Under the pieces are notes generated by a model that was not told where the DNA came from, did not search any database, and saw only the letters and a program-made list of their open reading frames with translations. From Combretum micranthum (taxonomy: Eukaryota > Streptophyta > Magnoliopsida > Myrtales > Combretaceae), in assembly GCA_024138025.1 (NCBI GenBank), contig JAMXBD010000237.1:620001-684000 (forward strand): a DNA stretch of 64,000 bases. Reading direction: 5' to 3'. Made by a program: the position numbers and the translations under genes. Numbering within the stretch: position 1 is the stretch's first letter; every line of letters begins with the position of its first letter. Shown here piece by piece: positions 36,480 through 49,735 of this stretch.

Positions 36480-37300
36480 ATGCGTAATCAATAACCATAT
36501 TACTCTCTCTCTCACTCACAGACCTATTCCACTTTCTCATTGTTTCACCCTGTCCCTTCCCTCTTTGGGACACTTCACATCTTTTAGATGAGAGTATTAT
36601 GAAAACAGAAATCAAATCTCAAGGATGTGATTTTAGAGCTTTATTCTTGTAATTATTTTCATTAAAACCATATTTTGGTACAAGTTCTCGGTAGAAGTGA
36701 CAAAGCTATAAAAGTATCGAGCATACATATGAGGTGATGTTTGGCTATAGCTTTGCAAGCCCAACATTGACCTAATGGGCTAGTAAACACATAAAGAGTC
36801 TCATAAGTGCTTAGGTCAAAAAGCTCCACAAAAGCTGCTTGCCCACAAAGGCCTTGATTGCATGAAGACCCCGGCTTTATGATAAAGCTCCACAAAGGTC
36901 TCAATCCAGCGAGGACCTTAGCAACTCGCTTGATATGCCTTGGCTCTACATGTTGATGATCATACCTCCACATCTCACTTCAACCTCCTCAGGGAGGTAA
37001 CTTCAGGCTTAGTTACCTCTACCATTTAGGTTTCATTTAAAATATAACTACAAACTATAGATAAGCATAGACCCTCACATCCTAAAGGTACCTGTATCTT
37101 ATCTTATCTAGTCTCATCTTACCTTACCTAATCTAATCTAAGCTCACTTTGCTTTCTACTTCCTAAGGCCCTCAAACTAACTTAAGTATCGAAGTATTGC
37201 ATCGGATAATCCTTGGGTGCACCACTAACTATTTGTTTACAGGTCTATCGTGCATCAACACTTTTTTTACAGGCAACTCATCACTTGTAACAAAATGTGT
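36480..37300. mobile_element. Possible LTR-retrotransposon remnant
   Basis: A GC-richer block in AT-rich surroundings. Near 37185-37260 it reads CTTAAGTATCGAAG, then TTTACAGGTC, then CATCAACA, an arrangement seen near the ends of some plant Ty3/gypsy LTRs. A 103-codon minus-strand frame (36973-36662) has no recognisable domain. No target duplication or partner LTR was found. Confidence 0.25.
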
Positions 37301-38525
37301 ATACAATTTGTAGTTACTTTTGTGTCTCTTCCATGTAGTCTTAGCCTCATGAGTGGTTAAAACCTAACAAATGAAGATGAGTAGGTGCAGGACTAGTAAA
37401 GTGTACGAGGCTTCTCCAACCCCTTATCCTTTTAATGATGATTCATAAGTTTGAAATTTGAGGGAACTCACCTTAAAACATATAAGAACCATCTTAAAAC
37501 CTATGACCACACTTATGACTACGATCTATATGATACTTTGTGAAACCGTAAGTTCTTTGTAAAATTTACTAGATTTTCTTGTCCATTTTACGTTGGGGTC
37601 ATTGATTTGTGCATAGGAAGAATTCTAGAAAATACGAATAATGATTAAAAGGTAATGTTAATTCTCTTATGTCTAGTATTTTTTATTTGTTCTTAAGTTT
37701 TGGTTTCTTCAAGTTAACCCGTCTAATTTTATATTTTCCATTTTATCTTTATGTTTTATAAAAAAGGTCAGTTCTATAAACAAATTAAACAATTCTTAAC
37801 TCAATTTAAGATGGACATCAATTAGATTTCTATATCCTCTCTACTCATATGAGTTGTAGCCACGTACAAATTTTATTTAGCATAATGAATTCAGAAAGTT
37901 CCGTAAAGCTAAAAGAGCACATAAATTAACTTTAAATATTATAAAAACACTTCAAATTTAAAACATGGCTCCACTATTATTACTATATTGATTGATAACT
38001 ACAGAAAAGTAATACTAGTTAAATTAATTAGTTTGATTTAGAAGAGATAATTAAGTATTCAGTTTTATTTTTCTTACCGATACTGGATTGTTTTCCTCAT
38101 CTTACTTTTTGTTTGTTGATGCATCGAGTTAGATATTCATCATATATTGTTATTATTATTATTTTAATTCTGCTCCAAGAAATCTATATAGGGTAAATAG
38201 ATGAATTGTCATGCCTTTTATGTAATGACCTGCCAACTAGATAAAATAGTGAGACCTCTGTTTCAATTAGGGTTGTAGAGACGAATTTTTTTAAGTTTAA
38301 TATATATCTGTAAAATTTAAGATTTACAATAATGTTTCCATGATATCTACATACATGATTATGTGTCCATAAACCTTTTATTTACATGATTAGTGAATGA
38401 CTTAACTTAAGTGGATGGAGGAGTGGAACTAAGCGATTTGTTGCCCATATAGCTTATTTATTGCTTGTTCAGCTTGCTTTGTTGATCTGAATTGATGATA
38501 ACTTTGAATATATTTATATGGATAG
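37301..38525. other. Spacer without recognised features
   Basis: AT-rich sequence with broken frames. No domain, RNA gene or complete element could be supported. Confidence 0.4.
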
Positions 38526-38672
38526 GAAAATTTTATGGTCCTACCATTAATTTTGATGGAACCGATCTCATCATCGTCAAATGGCTCGCACCATACCCAA
38601 CTATGATCGAATCCCTAAAATAATTAATATTTCATTTACTATAATTATTTTAACGGTTAGTTTGTTAATTTA
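38526..38672. mobile_element. MITE of the CTATGGTC family, right end missing
   Basis: ATTTTATGGTCCTACCATTA and TTAATTTTGATGGAACCG, followed by AATAATTAATATTTCATTTA and ATTTTAACGGTTAG, match the order of the copies at 36246 (reversed) and 45434. The right inverted repeat is not visible. Confidence 0.5.
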
Positions 38673-39033
38673 CGTGCAGTTAATTATTGAAAGTTTAAAA
38701 GTATGAATTTATCATGTACCAACTTTTTAAGTTCATTTATAATACTTAAATGAGATAATTAATTTAAAAAAAGGTAAAAATTAAGGTAATTAATATCAAG
38801 TTTGGCAAAGTTGAGGTAGTTAAATACAAAAATAGGCAAAGTTTAAATAGTAAATCAATATTTTTAAACTTCAAGTAGTTAATTGCGGATATTCGTAAAG
38901 TTTGGATACCATTTGTACATGAAGTCATGCTCTAACCAACATTTTTGGAAGCTATGGAATAAAACACATTTTAAGAGTTTGTGAAGTTTATTTATACTAG
39001 CTAATAATTAAGATGTATATCGGTAATTAGGTA

Positions 39034-39560
39034 AATGTTGTGAATAGTCCCTCAATTTTGATAAAATATCTAATTAGGTACTTAAACTTTAAAATTTATT
39101 AATTTAATACTAAAAAACTTTTCGTGCATATTTACAGTAGCTTCATCATATTGGTTGGGAAAAAAAACCTCCTTTTAGTACTTAAAAAAAATCTAATTAA
39201 ACTTTTCATGCCTTTTTCTTCTATTTCACTCTTTTATTGTCTCTTGATGTAATTAACACGTATTTGTAAAAACGATTAAGAGTAGTAGTTTTTTTTTTTT
39301 TTTGCATAAAATGTTTAATTATGTATAAAATTAAACTTTTTAAAAGTTCAGGTACCTGATTATTCATTTTGTCGAAGTTCAGGTACTAAAAAGGGTTTTT
39401 CCTATTGATTAAAATGTCATGTCGAAAAATGGTGTTAGCCAACTTATGGAAGTATTATTGACATACACGAAATGTTTTTTTAAATAATAAATTGATTAAT
39501 TTTAAAATTCAAATACATAATTGTATGTTCTATCAAAGTTTAGGTAACATTTCCAACATG
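39034..39560. mobile_element. Foldback element (family F1) with a second foldback nested inside
   Basis: The left arm (ATGTTGTGAATAGTCCCTC, AATTTTGATAAAATAT, TTAGGTACTTAAAC) pairs with the right arm read backwards (ATGTTGGAAATGTTACCTAA, ACTTTGATAGAACATA), extending through AACTTTTCGTGCAT/AACATTTCGTGTAT. Arms are about 120 bp. Between them, at about 39165-39400, lies a separate foldback of family F2 (compare 42635-42889). No coding region. Confidence 0.6.
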
Positions 39561-40047
39561 AACTCATCTGTAATTTTTCTTTATATGTATATGTTAAATG
39601 CACCTAAGTGAAATTATAATTATTACTTTATTTTATTTATTAAAAAATTATTTTTATCTTCTTTCAAACTACACTAAACCATATATTTCAATTATTTATC
39701 CTATCCTGAACAATTCCTAGTTCCTATTATCCGATATGGCAAAAGTCACCATTATTTTACTTGCATTTTGACTGAATAATGTGCACATCAAGTATGAGCT
39801 GTCTCTAATACCAAATAATACAATTATTTTTTTTTTGGCCATTAAAGGATACAATTCACTTTAGAGCCTCGTGTACATTAATTTGTTGTGATACTTGTCT
39901 TTCGAAATGCAGTTGCTCTACCACTTGTAAGCTGGCCATGTAGGTTGCAATTCATCATTGTCCATGGATTCGTAACCTTTTGAACATAACAAATAATCAT
40001 ATCTATTCCAACCCTTTAATTACTTGTAAGGTATATATTATATTCAG

Positions 40048-40346
40048 TTAATGTCACCAATAATACTTTAATTTTAACAAAATATATAATTAAGTACATA
40101 AACTTCAAAGTTGATCAATTTAATATATGAACTTTGAAATTGATCAATTTAGAGTCTCAAAGAATTTTTTGTACACGCTAATAATACGTCTGTCAAGTTC
40201 TTTGAGATACTAAATTGATTAATTTCAAAATTTTTTCATGTATTAAATTAGTTAATTTCAAAGTTCAATATCAAATTGATAAACCTCAAGATTTAGATAA
40301 CTAGTTGCATGTTTTTCTAAAGTTTAAATACCATGTGTGAATTATC
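40048..40346. mobile_element. Foldback element (family F1)
   Basis: ATGTCACCAATAATACTTTA and the reverse complement of the right end (ATTCACACATGGTATTTAAA) begin arms that continue through AACTTCAAAGTTGATCAATTT and its complement near 40215-40260. It carries the same words as the elements at 39034 and 40426. Confidence 0.6.
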
Positions 40347-40425
40347 TCTATTAGATTCATCGATCATATTATGATATACCTTCATCGTACTATTGTTCAT
40401 ATGAATAATAAGTAAATATTAATAA

Positions 40426-40639
40426 GGATAATGTCATCAATGGAGTTTGAACTTTGATAAAATATGCAATTAGATACCTAAATTTTAAAATTGATTCATT
40501 GAGTACTTAAAAGAATTTAACAAAGATACAATTAACTTGCATGAAAAGTTCTTTCGAATACTAAATCGATTAATTTCAAAATTCAGATATTTAATTGTAT
40601 TTTTTATTAAATTTTAAGTACCATTTGTGATATTAATCC
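40426..40639. mobile_element. Foldback element (family F1), 214 bp
   Basis: Ends GGATAATGTCATCAATGG and, reversed, GGATTAATATCACAAATGG. Arms continue through AATATGCAATTAGATACCTA/AATACAATTAAATATCTGAA. It is the most compact and clearest copy of the family in the window. Confidence 0.65.
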
Positions 40640-41081
40640 ATATTAATTTATTCTATTAAATATTAATGCTTGATAATAAATCATTTTTAAAAATTATGCA
40701 CATATAAAAATTTTACTAATACTATATATTATTGATTAATATATTACCCATGGCAAAACAAAATATGTACATATATATATATATATATATATATTACCTA
40801 TCATATTAAAATTGTTAAAGTGTGTTACATTCATTAATGCATTTTAGACAGTTGGGTTCCACCATATTTATGGCATATAGCCGTGGGGGAGAATGAGTTG
40901 GCATGAGTTTATATGTCTACTTCTTCTTGAATCTTTATTTGTAATTTTAGATTGGGAAAGGGAATGAAAGGAAACAGGATGTAATTTAAAAGGATATGCA
41001 AATGAAGGTAAGGCTATTTGATTCCCTCCGTGGCTATGGTTATCGGATGGAAACAAAAGAAAGTAAGAAGTAATTATTAAA

Positions 41082-41235
41082 GAAATTTTATAGTTTTGTT
41101 ATTAATTATGATGGGATCAATTTTATTATTATATTTAATCATGATTAAAAAATAAAAATAATTAATATTTTAATTATTCTATTTATTTTAATAATTAGAT
41201 ATTGCTCAGACGAAACCACCATCGGCACTGTAAAA
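41082..41235. mobile_element. Diverged MITE of the CTATGGTC family
   Basis: ATTTTATAGTTTTGTTATTA, ATGATGGGATCAATTTTATT and AATAATTAATATTTTAATTA follow the order of the 45434 copy. The right end is unclear. Confidence 0.35.
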
Positions 41236-41724
41236 GTTCCTAGAGTATACGAAACGGGGGAAAAAGAAAATAAACGTCCAATAAACTTTTGTAAGAAAAT
41301 AGAAACTCCGGATTAAAATGTACATAGTAATTTCTTTACATCTTCCTGCAATGTGTCAAATCAATAGTTTATAAAAACTTCTGCAAAAACATTAACTAAT
41401 ATTAACACGTCACATCACATGTCTAAAGATGTGAAATATAATAAAAACGTCTCTTAGATAAATGGTGATAATAATATCATTTTTATAAAATTATGTCCAT
41501 TTCATAATTTTATCAATATTTAAATGCCAGTATAATCAATCCATGTGTTCGTACCACTGAATCCCACTACTAACCCTTATTTTGTAAATTTTTAAAAATA
41601 GTTGAACTTGAATATATGCGAGACTTGGGGAAAAAATGAAAAAAAAAAAAAATAAAGTCGATTATACAAGACGAAGTAAGAAATTTAATGCCTTGAGAGA
41701 AACCCATTTAATAAGACCCATAGG

Positions 41725-41880
41725 AGATATATTTGATTTTTTTTTTTTTTTTCAATTCCATTATCCCGTCCGGATTCCCCACACCCCCCGCCGCGCCCGC
41801 CCCCCTCCCCCTCCGACAGCACTACAGATATTACGCCGGGCCACAGATCATTTAGCGTCTTGTTTTTTTTTTTTTCCCCA
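41725..41880. repeat. T-tract / C-rich low-complexity patch
   Basis: A 15-base T run is followed by a strongly C-rich stretch (41780-41815, blocks of CCCCCCGCC and GCCCCCCTCCCCC) and another 13-base T run. Open frames on both strands here (41636-42034, 41885-41685) are low-complexity artefacts. Confidence 0.6.
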
Positions 41881-42634
41881 AACATTTAGCGTCTTGTTTG
41901 TTTCATCTCTTTCTAATGATTTTAATATTTTATTTTTATTATTTTTAAATAGATATTTATTAAAAAAAATAGATACATATGAAAATCGATATTTTTATTT
42001 ACAAATAAATTATATGCAAATAAGAAACAAATAAGATATGAATAAACATCAGACAATCCAAATAGATTTATCTCATTGGAAATTTTTTTCTTTGTATAAA
42101 ACACTACTTTTCTAATACAATGAGGAGAGAGTCAAGTCAATTACGAGTCTGTTTTTCATCTATATTGAAGCAATATATGTAACTGTATTTGATTTGTACA
42201 TATATATATATATATATTAGCTATATTTGATTTATTTGATTTTTTCATGAGATCTGCTAACAGTTTTTTATTTGTATTTATTTCTTCATAAACAATTTAT
42301 TAGAAAAAATTTGAAAAAAATATCTGTAATCTATCCTGAGACAATAGCCAAACAGACCTAGTTCACTTTACACATTTTTTCTATATTTTATCTTTTCTTT
42401 TTTATTTATTTATATGAATGATTATCCAATAAAGAGATCGTTATTGATCATATCACTAAATTATGAATGTGATGCTACTTATATTTGAATATTAGAGATG
42501 GGAAAAATAAGTATAATATATTTTCAATAACCTACTAGTAGTTTAAAGAAATTAGAGTACTAAATAGTAAATCCAATTATATTTGAATTTGATTTATTTG
42601 GTGGTATATTAGTTATTGAAAGCAAAAAGACCCC

Positions 42635-42889
42635 TTTTGGCACCTAAACATTGGTCAAGTGAATAATTAGATATTTAAATTTTCAAGAAGGCCAATTTTA
42701 TACCTAATTAAATTTTTCATACCACTTTTCACTATCTCAATATTTTAATATCTCTTGAAATAATATGCATGCGTTAGACAATGATTGGGTGAGATAGTGA
42801 AAATAGACATGTAAAAAGTTTGGTTAGGTATGAAATTAGTTTTCTTGAAAATTTAGGTACCTAATTGTTCGCTTGGCCAAAGTCCAAAA
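42635..42889. mobile_element. Foldback element (family F2), 255 bp
   Basis: Ends TTTTGGCACCTAAACATTGG and, reversed, TTTTGGACTTTGGCCAAGCG. Arms (~80 bp) continue through AAATTTTCAAGAAGGCCAAT/AAATTTTCAAGAAAACTAAT and then CACTTTTCACTATCTCA/GTGAGATAGTGAAAATAG. A related copy is nested in the element at 39034. Confidence 0.65.
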
Positions 42890-42892
42890 CTG

Positions 42893-43654
42893 ATCCCGAA
42901 TCGCCAATTTCGAGTTCTACAATTAGTGGAATCGAAACAGGACCCGTAAGAACCAATCCAGTTCCTGATTCTTGGAAACCACCGATTTCCATGATTCGGT
43001 TTTAGTTCTCCTAGAACCGAGAACTATAAAATTAAAAAAATTAATTAATTAACTTTACTTAATTTAAGTAAGAAAAAATGCAAACAAACTTTTAACTTAA
43101 AATATCACTTGGCTTAATTCTTTATAACTTATTAGTTAAAAGAAATTTTTACAGTTCTGTATTTATTTATATACGATCACTTGTACTTTTAGTTGTTATG
43201 TCAGTAATGTGGGATTATAAAATATCCAAGATATAATAAATTTCCACAAATATAAAAGCAAATCGCACGTTGTTAAGAAAGAAAAGTCCACTTATGTTAG
43301 AAGTCTATATAAACTCAACAACACATGATTTCAAGTATATTTATTATCTATATTGTTAATAGTAATATATTAAATATTGTAAATGAGAAATAAATTATTT
43401 ACTTTTCACATGAAAATAGTTTTAAAATTTTATTTTTTTAATTATAATTATTTTTAATTTTCTTTCCTTTTTTTCTTTTTTTCTTTTTTTAATTTATGTG
43501 ATGTAAAACCGTGAGAACCATCAATTTAATCGGTTCTCAAACCACTGTTCCGAAACCATCGAGTCCGCTTTCCACTGGTCGGTTTCCAATTCAAGAACTG
43601 CCGGTAATGGGTCAAGCCAGTTCTCAATTTAGAATTGACCTATGATGATGTCTA
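42893..43654. mobile_element. Left-truncated hAT-like element, AACCGG-rich family
   Basis: The right end reads GATGATGTCTA, as in the complete members at 49736-50213 and 57311-58097. Both flanking parts hold subterminal GGTTC/GAACC words (ATCGGTTCTC, TTCCGAAACC, CGGTTTTAGTTCTCC) around an AT-rich core. The left TAGACAT end is missing; the F2 foldback lies immediately to the left. Confidence 0.55.
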
Positions 43655-44882
43655 TAGATGCAAAAAGAGGTTTATCTCTTCTTGAAAATTTTTGGGGTTC
43701 TTATATTTTTATTATATAAGGGAAAGTGTACATGTAACTTGTCGAGATATCAACATAGGAATTGCCCCCTTTCCCTTATATAAATGATATTTATGTTCCC
43801 CTTTGCATAGGTCAAGTCGAAAGAGGAGCAGGTCTTTTTGAGGTATGACATGAAATGGTCCAAGGAAGTGCATACATGTTACATTTAAAATCTTGATGGG
43901 GACTTGTTTTATAAGCATTTAGTACACGCAATGGAGAGTGAATTTGGTGTTGCAAATTCGACCTACCAGTCTGGATAATGTATTTTTTATTTATATTTAT
44001 TTTATTTGTATATGATTTATATTTCATCTGTTTAATCTTTTTATAAATAAAATTATCTATTTATCAACTATTAATCATTTATATCTGATCAGTATCTGAT
44101 CTGTTTCTTACCAAATAGACCCTATGACTACAAAAGCATGTATAATGGGAAGTAGAGCACAAAAATTATCATAGGCCAAAGATAGATAAAGATTTTTTTG
44201 CTTTTTAATTTTGGATCTCCTTTTTTTTTTTTTCATTATGCAAATAAAGGAAAATGCTAATAATATAAAAGGTAATAATGAGAAATTGAATAACTTGCAC
44301 TACACGTGCGCAGGTTAAACTTCATAGCCAAAGGCCAAGAAAGAAAAAAAAAATGATATTTTACCAAAAACGAACATATAATAAATTTGGTTTTATGATA
44401 GGTGGATTGATAAAGCACTAGCCTAATCTCTTTTATTAAAAAACATACAAGTTCCAAGCTCCATAATAGCAATATTTCCTTTTCCTTTGGGACATTTTTT
44501 CCCCTATTTTTCATTATTATTATTAATTTTTTTACTATTAGAATAACGAAGAGATTCGAACTTTGATATATTTCACTTTAAAAATCCGAAAAAATGCAAC
44601 TTGACTATTAACTCTATTTTATTTTTATTTTTTATTTTGGGACAGATGACTTTTAAACGACGAGGAAGATCCCTTTACTTTAAAATCATCGTACAAGTGG
44701 CCCCGATATGACAGCATGTTACTAGAGACAATAGAAATACGTTTTTTCCCGAAGACCGTGCGCTCATGGATGATTAAAGTCATTTGTTCGGCCTCAAAGA
44801 GTAACCTTTTTTTCTCCGCAAGCGTGTATTTTACGTCGTAAAACTTGTTGACCTTTGCGTGAAGACCGATGATACAAGTTCA
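43655..44882. other. Spacer; AT-rich with one GC-richer patch
   Basis: 43970-44130 holds ATCTGTTTAAT and ACCAAATAGACCC words shared with MITE fragments at 27.4, 42.1-42.4 and 54.4 kb. 44640-44880 is GC-richer (GACCGATGATAC, CGTCGTAAAAC) but no gene was recognised. Confidence 0.4.
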
Positions 44883-45243
44883 GGTATAAATGACCTGGGA
44901 CAATATAGTTTTGAGCTTGAATAAATCCTAAAAAGCTTGAGTATGAGAGTTTATAATTTTGAGTTTAATTACAATTTTAAGTGGTACTAAACAGAGTTAA
45001 ATTTAACTCAATTGAACTTATTTAGATTTGATTCATCTAAATATTCTTTTGCTCTAATCAAAACAGTATTAATTTTCAAATTTAATTAACTTGATTAATA
45101 TTTAAGCTCCAACTCAATTCAATAAAATACTCGAATAATTCAAGTTTAAACTCGATTTGACCATTATTAGATAAATTTAAATAAATATTCAGTCCAGTTT
45201 AGATATATATAACTCAAGAGTAATTTGACTCGTTGTATATACC
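44883..45243. mobile_element. Probable MITE of the GTAAATGAG / AGCTTGAG family
   Basis: The right end reversed (GGTATATACAACGAGTCAAA, then TTACTC) closely matches the left end of the element at 12795 (GGTGTAAATGAGTCAAATTA). The left end reads GGTATAAATGACC, and AGCTTGA words follow. No target duplication is visible. Confidence 0.4.
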
Positions 45244-45433
45244 TTTATATTCAAAGTATTTTCAAACCAAAATTTCAGATTTTGAATGGAAAGAACCTAC
45301 TTCTATCTCCTGGCTTCTAATATATATGTATTTTCATACAATAAATAATTGCTGACATTGTTTTCCTGTCTTTTTATTCATACATGGTGGAAACATAGAA
45401 GAAAGACTTGTATATTTTTCTGTGTATTTATAT

Positions 45434-45612
45434 GGAAAATTATATGATCCTGCTATTAATTTTAACGAGACTAATCCATCATCATCTAATAATTCATATC
45501 ATACTCAATCGTGATCGAATCACTAAAATAATTAATATTTCATTTATAATATTTATTTTAACTATTAGATTAATGACGGGATGATCCCATTAGTAGAACC
45601 ATAGAAGCTTTA
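45434..45612. mobile_element. MITE of the CTATGGTC family
   Basis: The left end is GGAAAATTATATGATCCTGC and the right end reversed is TAAAGCTTCTATGGTTCTAC. The interior has ATTAATTTTAACGAGACTAA, AATAATTAATATTTCATTTA and ATTTTAACTATTAG, in the same order as at 38526. Confidence 0.55.
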
Positions 45613-48600
45613 TATTTATATAATTAATTAAATATATACATATATCTATTGGGTATGCTTCTTATGTGGTTGTTGATTTTAGCGGTTGAAATAGGTTGGA
45701 ATTATGAGGGAAAGAAAGGGAGGAAAAATAAAAAGAAAAAACCTTAATGGAGTAAGCAACTGTCAACCAAGCTAGCACACCTAATTTGAAAGGAAACAAG
45801 AAAGAGGGTAGTAGACAAACTATGGATGTGATTGTGAGAAAATGTCATCATAGGTCTTACGTTAATGAAAATGACTTTAGATTAGTGATATATTTAGAGC
45901 AGACATTTTTAATATACATATTATACAAAACTAGAAACACATAATGTACTTTGATAGCTACGGAAGGTTAGATGTCAATCAATTAATCCATGGAAAAAAC
46001 AACATCGCAATCTTGGGTGTGTAATTATTGGGGTTAATCAAATTGTCATGCACAGCCAGGCTGACCATGGATCACGTTTTCGATTTATGAGGATTAAATT
46101 AATGAGTTTGTTTAGATTTCAATTCATGTGATGCAAATTCAACTCTATTTACTAATTATGTAATAGACATTTTATCATGTTATGCTTGAATAATAAAATG
46201 TGCTAAAATACACAAATAAGCCTCCTATTGTCATCAATATAATGTGATCTATTTGTCCTATTCCGTACAGTTAGATATTACTATTATTATTATATGGTTT
46301 ATTCATAGTATTTCAATGTAATTAAAACTCTTATTTCTTTTAAAGATCTACATGAGTATGAAAGATGCCCAAAAGATAAATAGACCTCGTATTATCATTA
46401 ATACGACCTAACCCATTTATCCTATTTTGGCTTACAATTGAAATTTCAAACTACTCCTTAAGGATTGATACTTAAATCTTAGGTTTCTAAGTGTTTCTTT
46501 TATCTTTCATTAAAAAAAATTTCCAATTTAATCTTTGGATAGGTAGATGCAGTTTAAGTTTAAGCATGCTTGATACAAAGTTTCTAACCTCAAACTTGAT
46601 TTGAATCTACAATTTTAAAGTTGAATTAACTTGAAGTTGTACTTAAAAGAATTTCAACTTAAATCATCTATAAAACTTGTTTAGATTAGTTTACTTTTTT
46701 AGGGGGGAGGTTTAAGTAATAATAAAAATTAAACAAATCAAAATTTATGGAAATCATTTTGATAATTAATCTTATAAAAAAGATATATATATTTATGCAT
46801 TTTAACTTTTTCGATATCTTATTTTAATAAATATAAAATTTTATAACAATATTAAAAGAACCAAAATGACCGATCACGTTGTAATCTAGTATTATCTTCC
46901 CTGATCTCTTAAGTAAGAGATACCATATTTCATTGTAATAAAAAAAATTGACAAAAATGACCAACAAAAACCCCCAGAATGTTCTAGTATATTCTAATAG
47001 ATTTTTCGGCAAAAAAAATTCTAATAGATTGAAATAGGGAATTATTGCTTGTCTAGATTTGCTTATTGTCTGGTGTCTGGTGGGAAATGAAGTTCTGTGT
47101 TGAGCCGCAAATTGTCGGAAGATGGAGATCACGATGAGAGTATTGTATTGTATAGGGCTAAATAAATATTGATAGATCAGGGGAAAAAGAGAATATTCTA
47201 AGAAATGTCAGGACATGGAAGTATCCAAACTGTATTTTTAAGATTTTAATTAATTAACTTGTAAACCTTAGTGGACTAGTCAAACAACCACATCCACTAC
47301 ATAACCTTTAATACATACGAGTGAAAGTATTTTATTATACTAAGATAGATATTTTATCAAATTAAATATAAGCCAACAAGAGTTTTTTTCCCTTTTTCAT
47401 TACAACAGATGAGGAAAATTCAAATATGATATCTTTTACTTGAAAGTTCAAGATGATGTACTAAGTTACAAAATTATTAGCTGCCAATAAAAATGTTTAT
47501 TATTATTATTATTATTATACCAAACTTTACGTAGAAAAATAATAATAATGTTAAAACGAGAGTACTTCAAAATATTTTGTCGCAGTCTCTCTCCTGTGCA
47601 AACCAGCTATTGATAACAATCCATTGTGGGTATAGGTAAAAAACCAACAATACAATCTTGTTGGATAAATAATGTTTGATTAGCTCATAATCATCATAGC
47701 AAGTAGAGGAAAAATGTATCCTTTTATCGGCCACAAAAAAAAAAAAAAAAAAATAGAGGAAAAATGGAACTTTAATATAGGGGAGACAAGTTCAATGGTA
47801 AAAAGACATAAATCAAGTGGAAAAGACTTTTCAACACACATCGTATGTCATATTTGATATGCAAGAATAAACCTAAATCTAAATCGTGTTTCAAATTTTA
47901 AAAGGAAATTTTATTTTACTTTCTCAAAAATAGAATCACGATTTTATTATGGTTTCGTTAATTATATATACTATTATATATTTATAATTAACATTTATTG
48001 TTAGAGATATTTTTCACAATAGGATTGGATTTTTCATTCCAAATCTTATTCATTTCCATTCTATTCAATTTTATTTTAATTTCACTTCAAATTATTGTCC
48101 TGTACTAAACGGGACAAGAGGTTTTTTAAATACGTACTTTAATCCTCAGTAATATAAGAAAAGACAAAACGTCTAGATAAATTCCATAACGGTATGTTAC
48201 TCTTGATAATTGATATATAGGTAAGTCTAATATATATCAGACAAGTGTAATGATAAAATTTTAAAAACCAAAAAATATTTGTATAATAATAAAATATTAG
48301 AAGAGTAATAGATGTAATTTTATTCTAAAACTGATGGAAATTCTACTCCGATTCTACCAAGCTACGAAATTATAAATTTCTTGATGATCTTGGAGCCGCA
48401 AGGGTTTTTGTTTTTTGGCAGTTCACGTGAAGGTTCCAGTAGAACCAAAAGACCTTATGTTATGTAAATTAATATTATGTGTCCATAAACTTCTATAGTT
48501 GCATCATGGATCATACCATCGTTACTATTATAATTAAATTAATGATAAAAAGAATCAATATAAAAAAATTTATTAGCTCCAATTACTGTTGCAATAAATC

Positions 48601-49456
48601 GAAACTATGTTGAATAATATAGCATGATCCGCTCTACCAAAAATGAGCAGACCCAAAAGCCAGAAATAAAGCCATAAGCCGCCATAAGAAATTAGGAGAA
48701 GCGTTAAAGTTTGCCGTCCTGATTGTTGATTTACGGTCACTTTCACTTGGTACATAATGATAGCCCTTACTTTATTTAATTTTTTGGGGGTTAATTTTCA
48801 TTGTTTCATATTAAAGCAAAAAAGTTAACTTAATTATTGTTCAACGGTCCAATTTATTCTAATTTTTAGACAAAGCGTAACGAAAGCAACTTTGGACGTA
48901 GAAAGCGGTAACTCTTGTTTCCCAAGATTGCAACAAAAAAAGTTAGAGGGTCTTTTAGTTAGCTTTTGAACCAAACGTTGCACTCATACATTAATCATTA
49001 AAGAGATTTTGTTTAAAGGGAATAAATGGGTGCACCATAATACTACCTACCACCTTTAAATGAATCTAATTTGCCCTTTTAGCTTTATTAAGTACCCTAA
49101 ATCCACACTTCAAAATCTTAGTCATATCTAGAGAAGACACAACTATTTGCTATGGTTTTATCGACTAACCAATAGTTGAATATTCTACTAGAGAAATACT
49201 TATAGAATCCAGTAAGATTATAATATTTTCACCCATTAAAGGAAAAAAAGGAAAAGAATTATTATGCATTTAACAAATCACTCCAGTTAAAGTACTTATT
49301 TTTTGAAATTTTATTAATGGCTTCATTTGAAGTTCTTGACTATATATGAATAACCAAATTGCTTTTGATATGTAAAAGAAAAAAAAATGAAGTTTATATT
49401 CATCATTAGAACAATTATATAAAAGTATTATAATTGCACTTTAATTTTTTTTTATT
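45613..49456. other. AT-rich intergenic DNA
   Basis: No gene was recognised. Contains (TTA)n at about 47498-47518, poly-A of about 21 near 47729-47751, and AGCTTGAT-type words at 46540-46690 that may be a worn MITE. Short frames at 46824-47132 and 48573-48755 show no domain. Confidence 0.4.
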
Positions 49457-49735
49457 TTATAATTTAATAGGATGATCTGAACTCGATACCTCTCATTTTA
49501 GAATTTATACAGTATTATAATGAGAAAAGATTAGACTTAAATTATCATCATGTAATTCTTTTATTAAACAGCAATACATTTTTTTTAATATATTATAATA
49601 GCTCATATTAGAGTGCTCTATTTTTTAAGACAGCAGTTGTGTTCTTGTGTGTGCTTATCCTGAGATGTTTTCGGGAATTAATGATCTCATGAGTCCAATA
49701 TGATTTTAAAATATCTAAAGCGAGGTGTGCCCATG

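Noticed and set aside
36662..36973. 103-codon minus frame
   Set aside because: No recognisable domain; it lies in a block that looks like retroelement remnant.
41636..42034. 132-codon + frame with Pro/Arg-rich stretch
   Set aside because: Built from poly-A, poly-T and C-rich low complexity; the opposite strand is open too.
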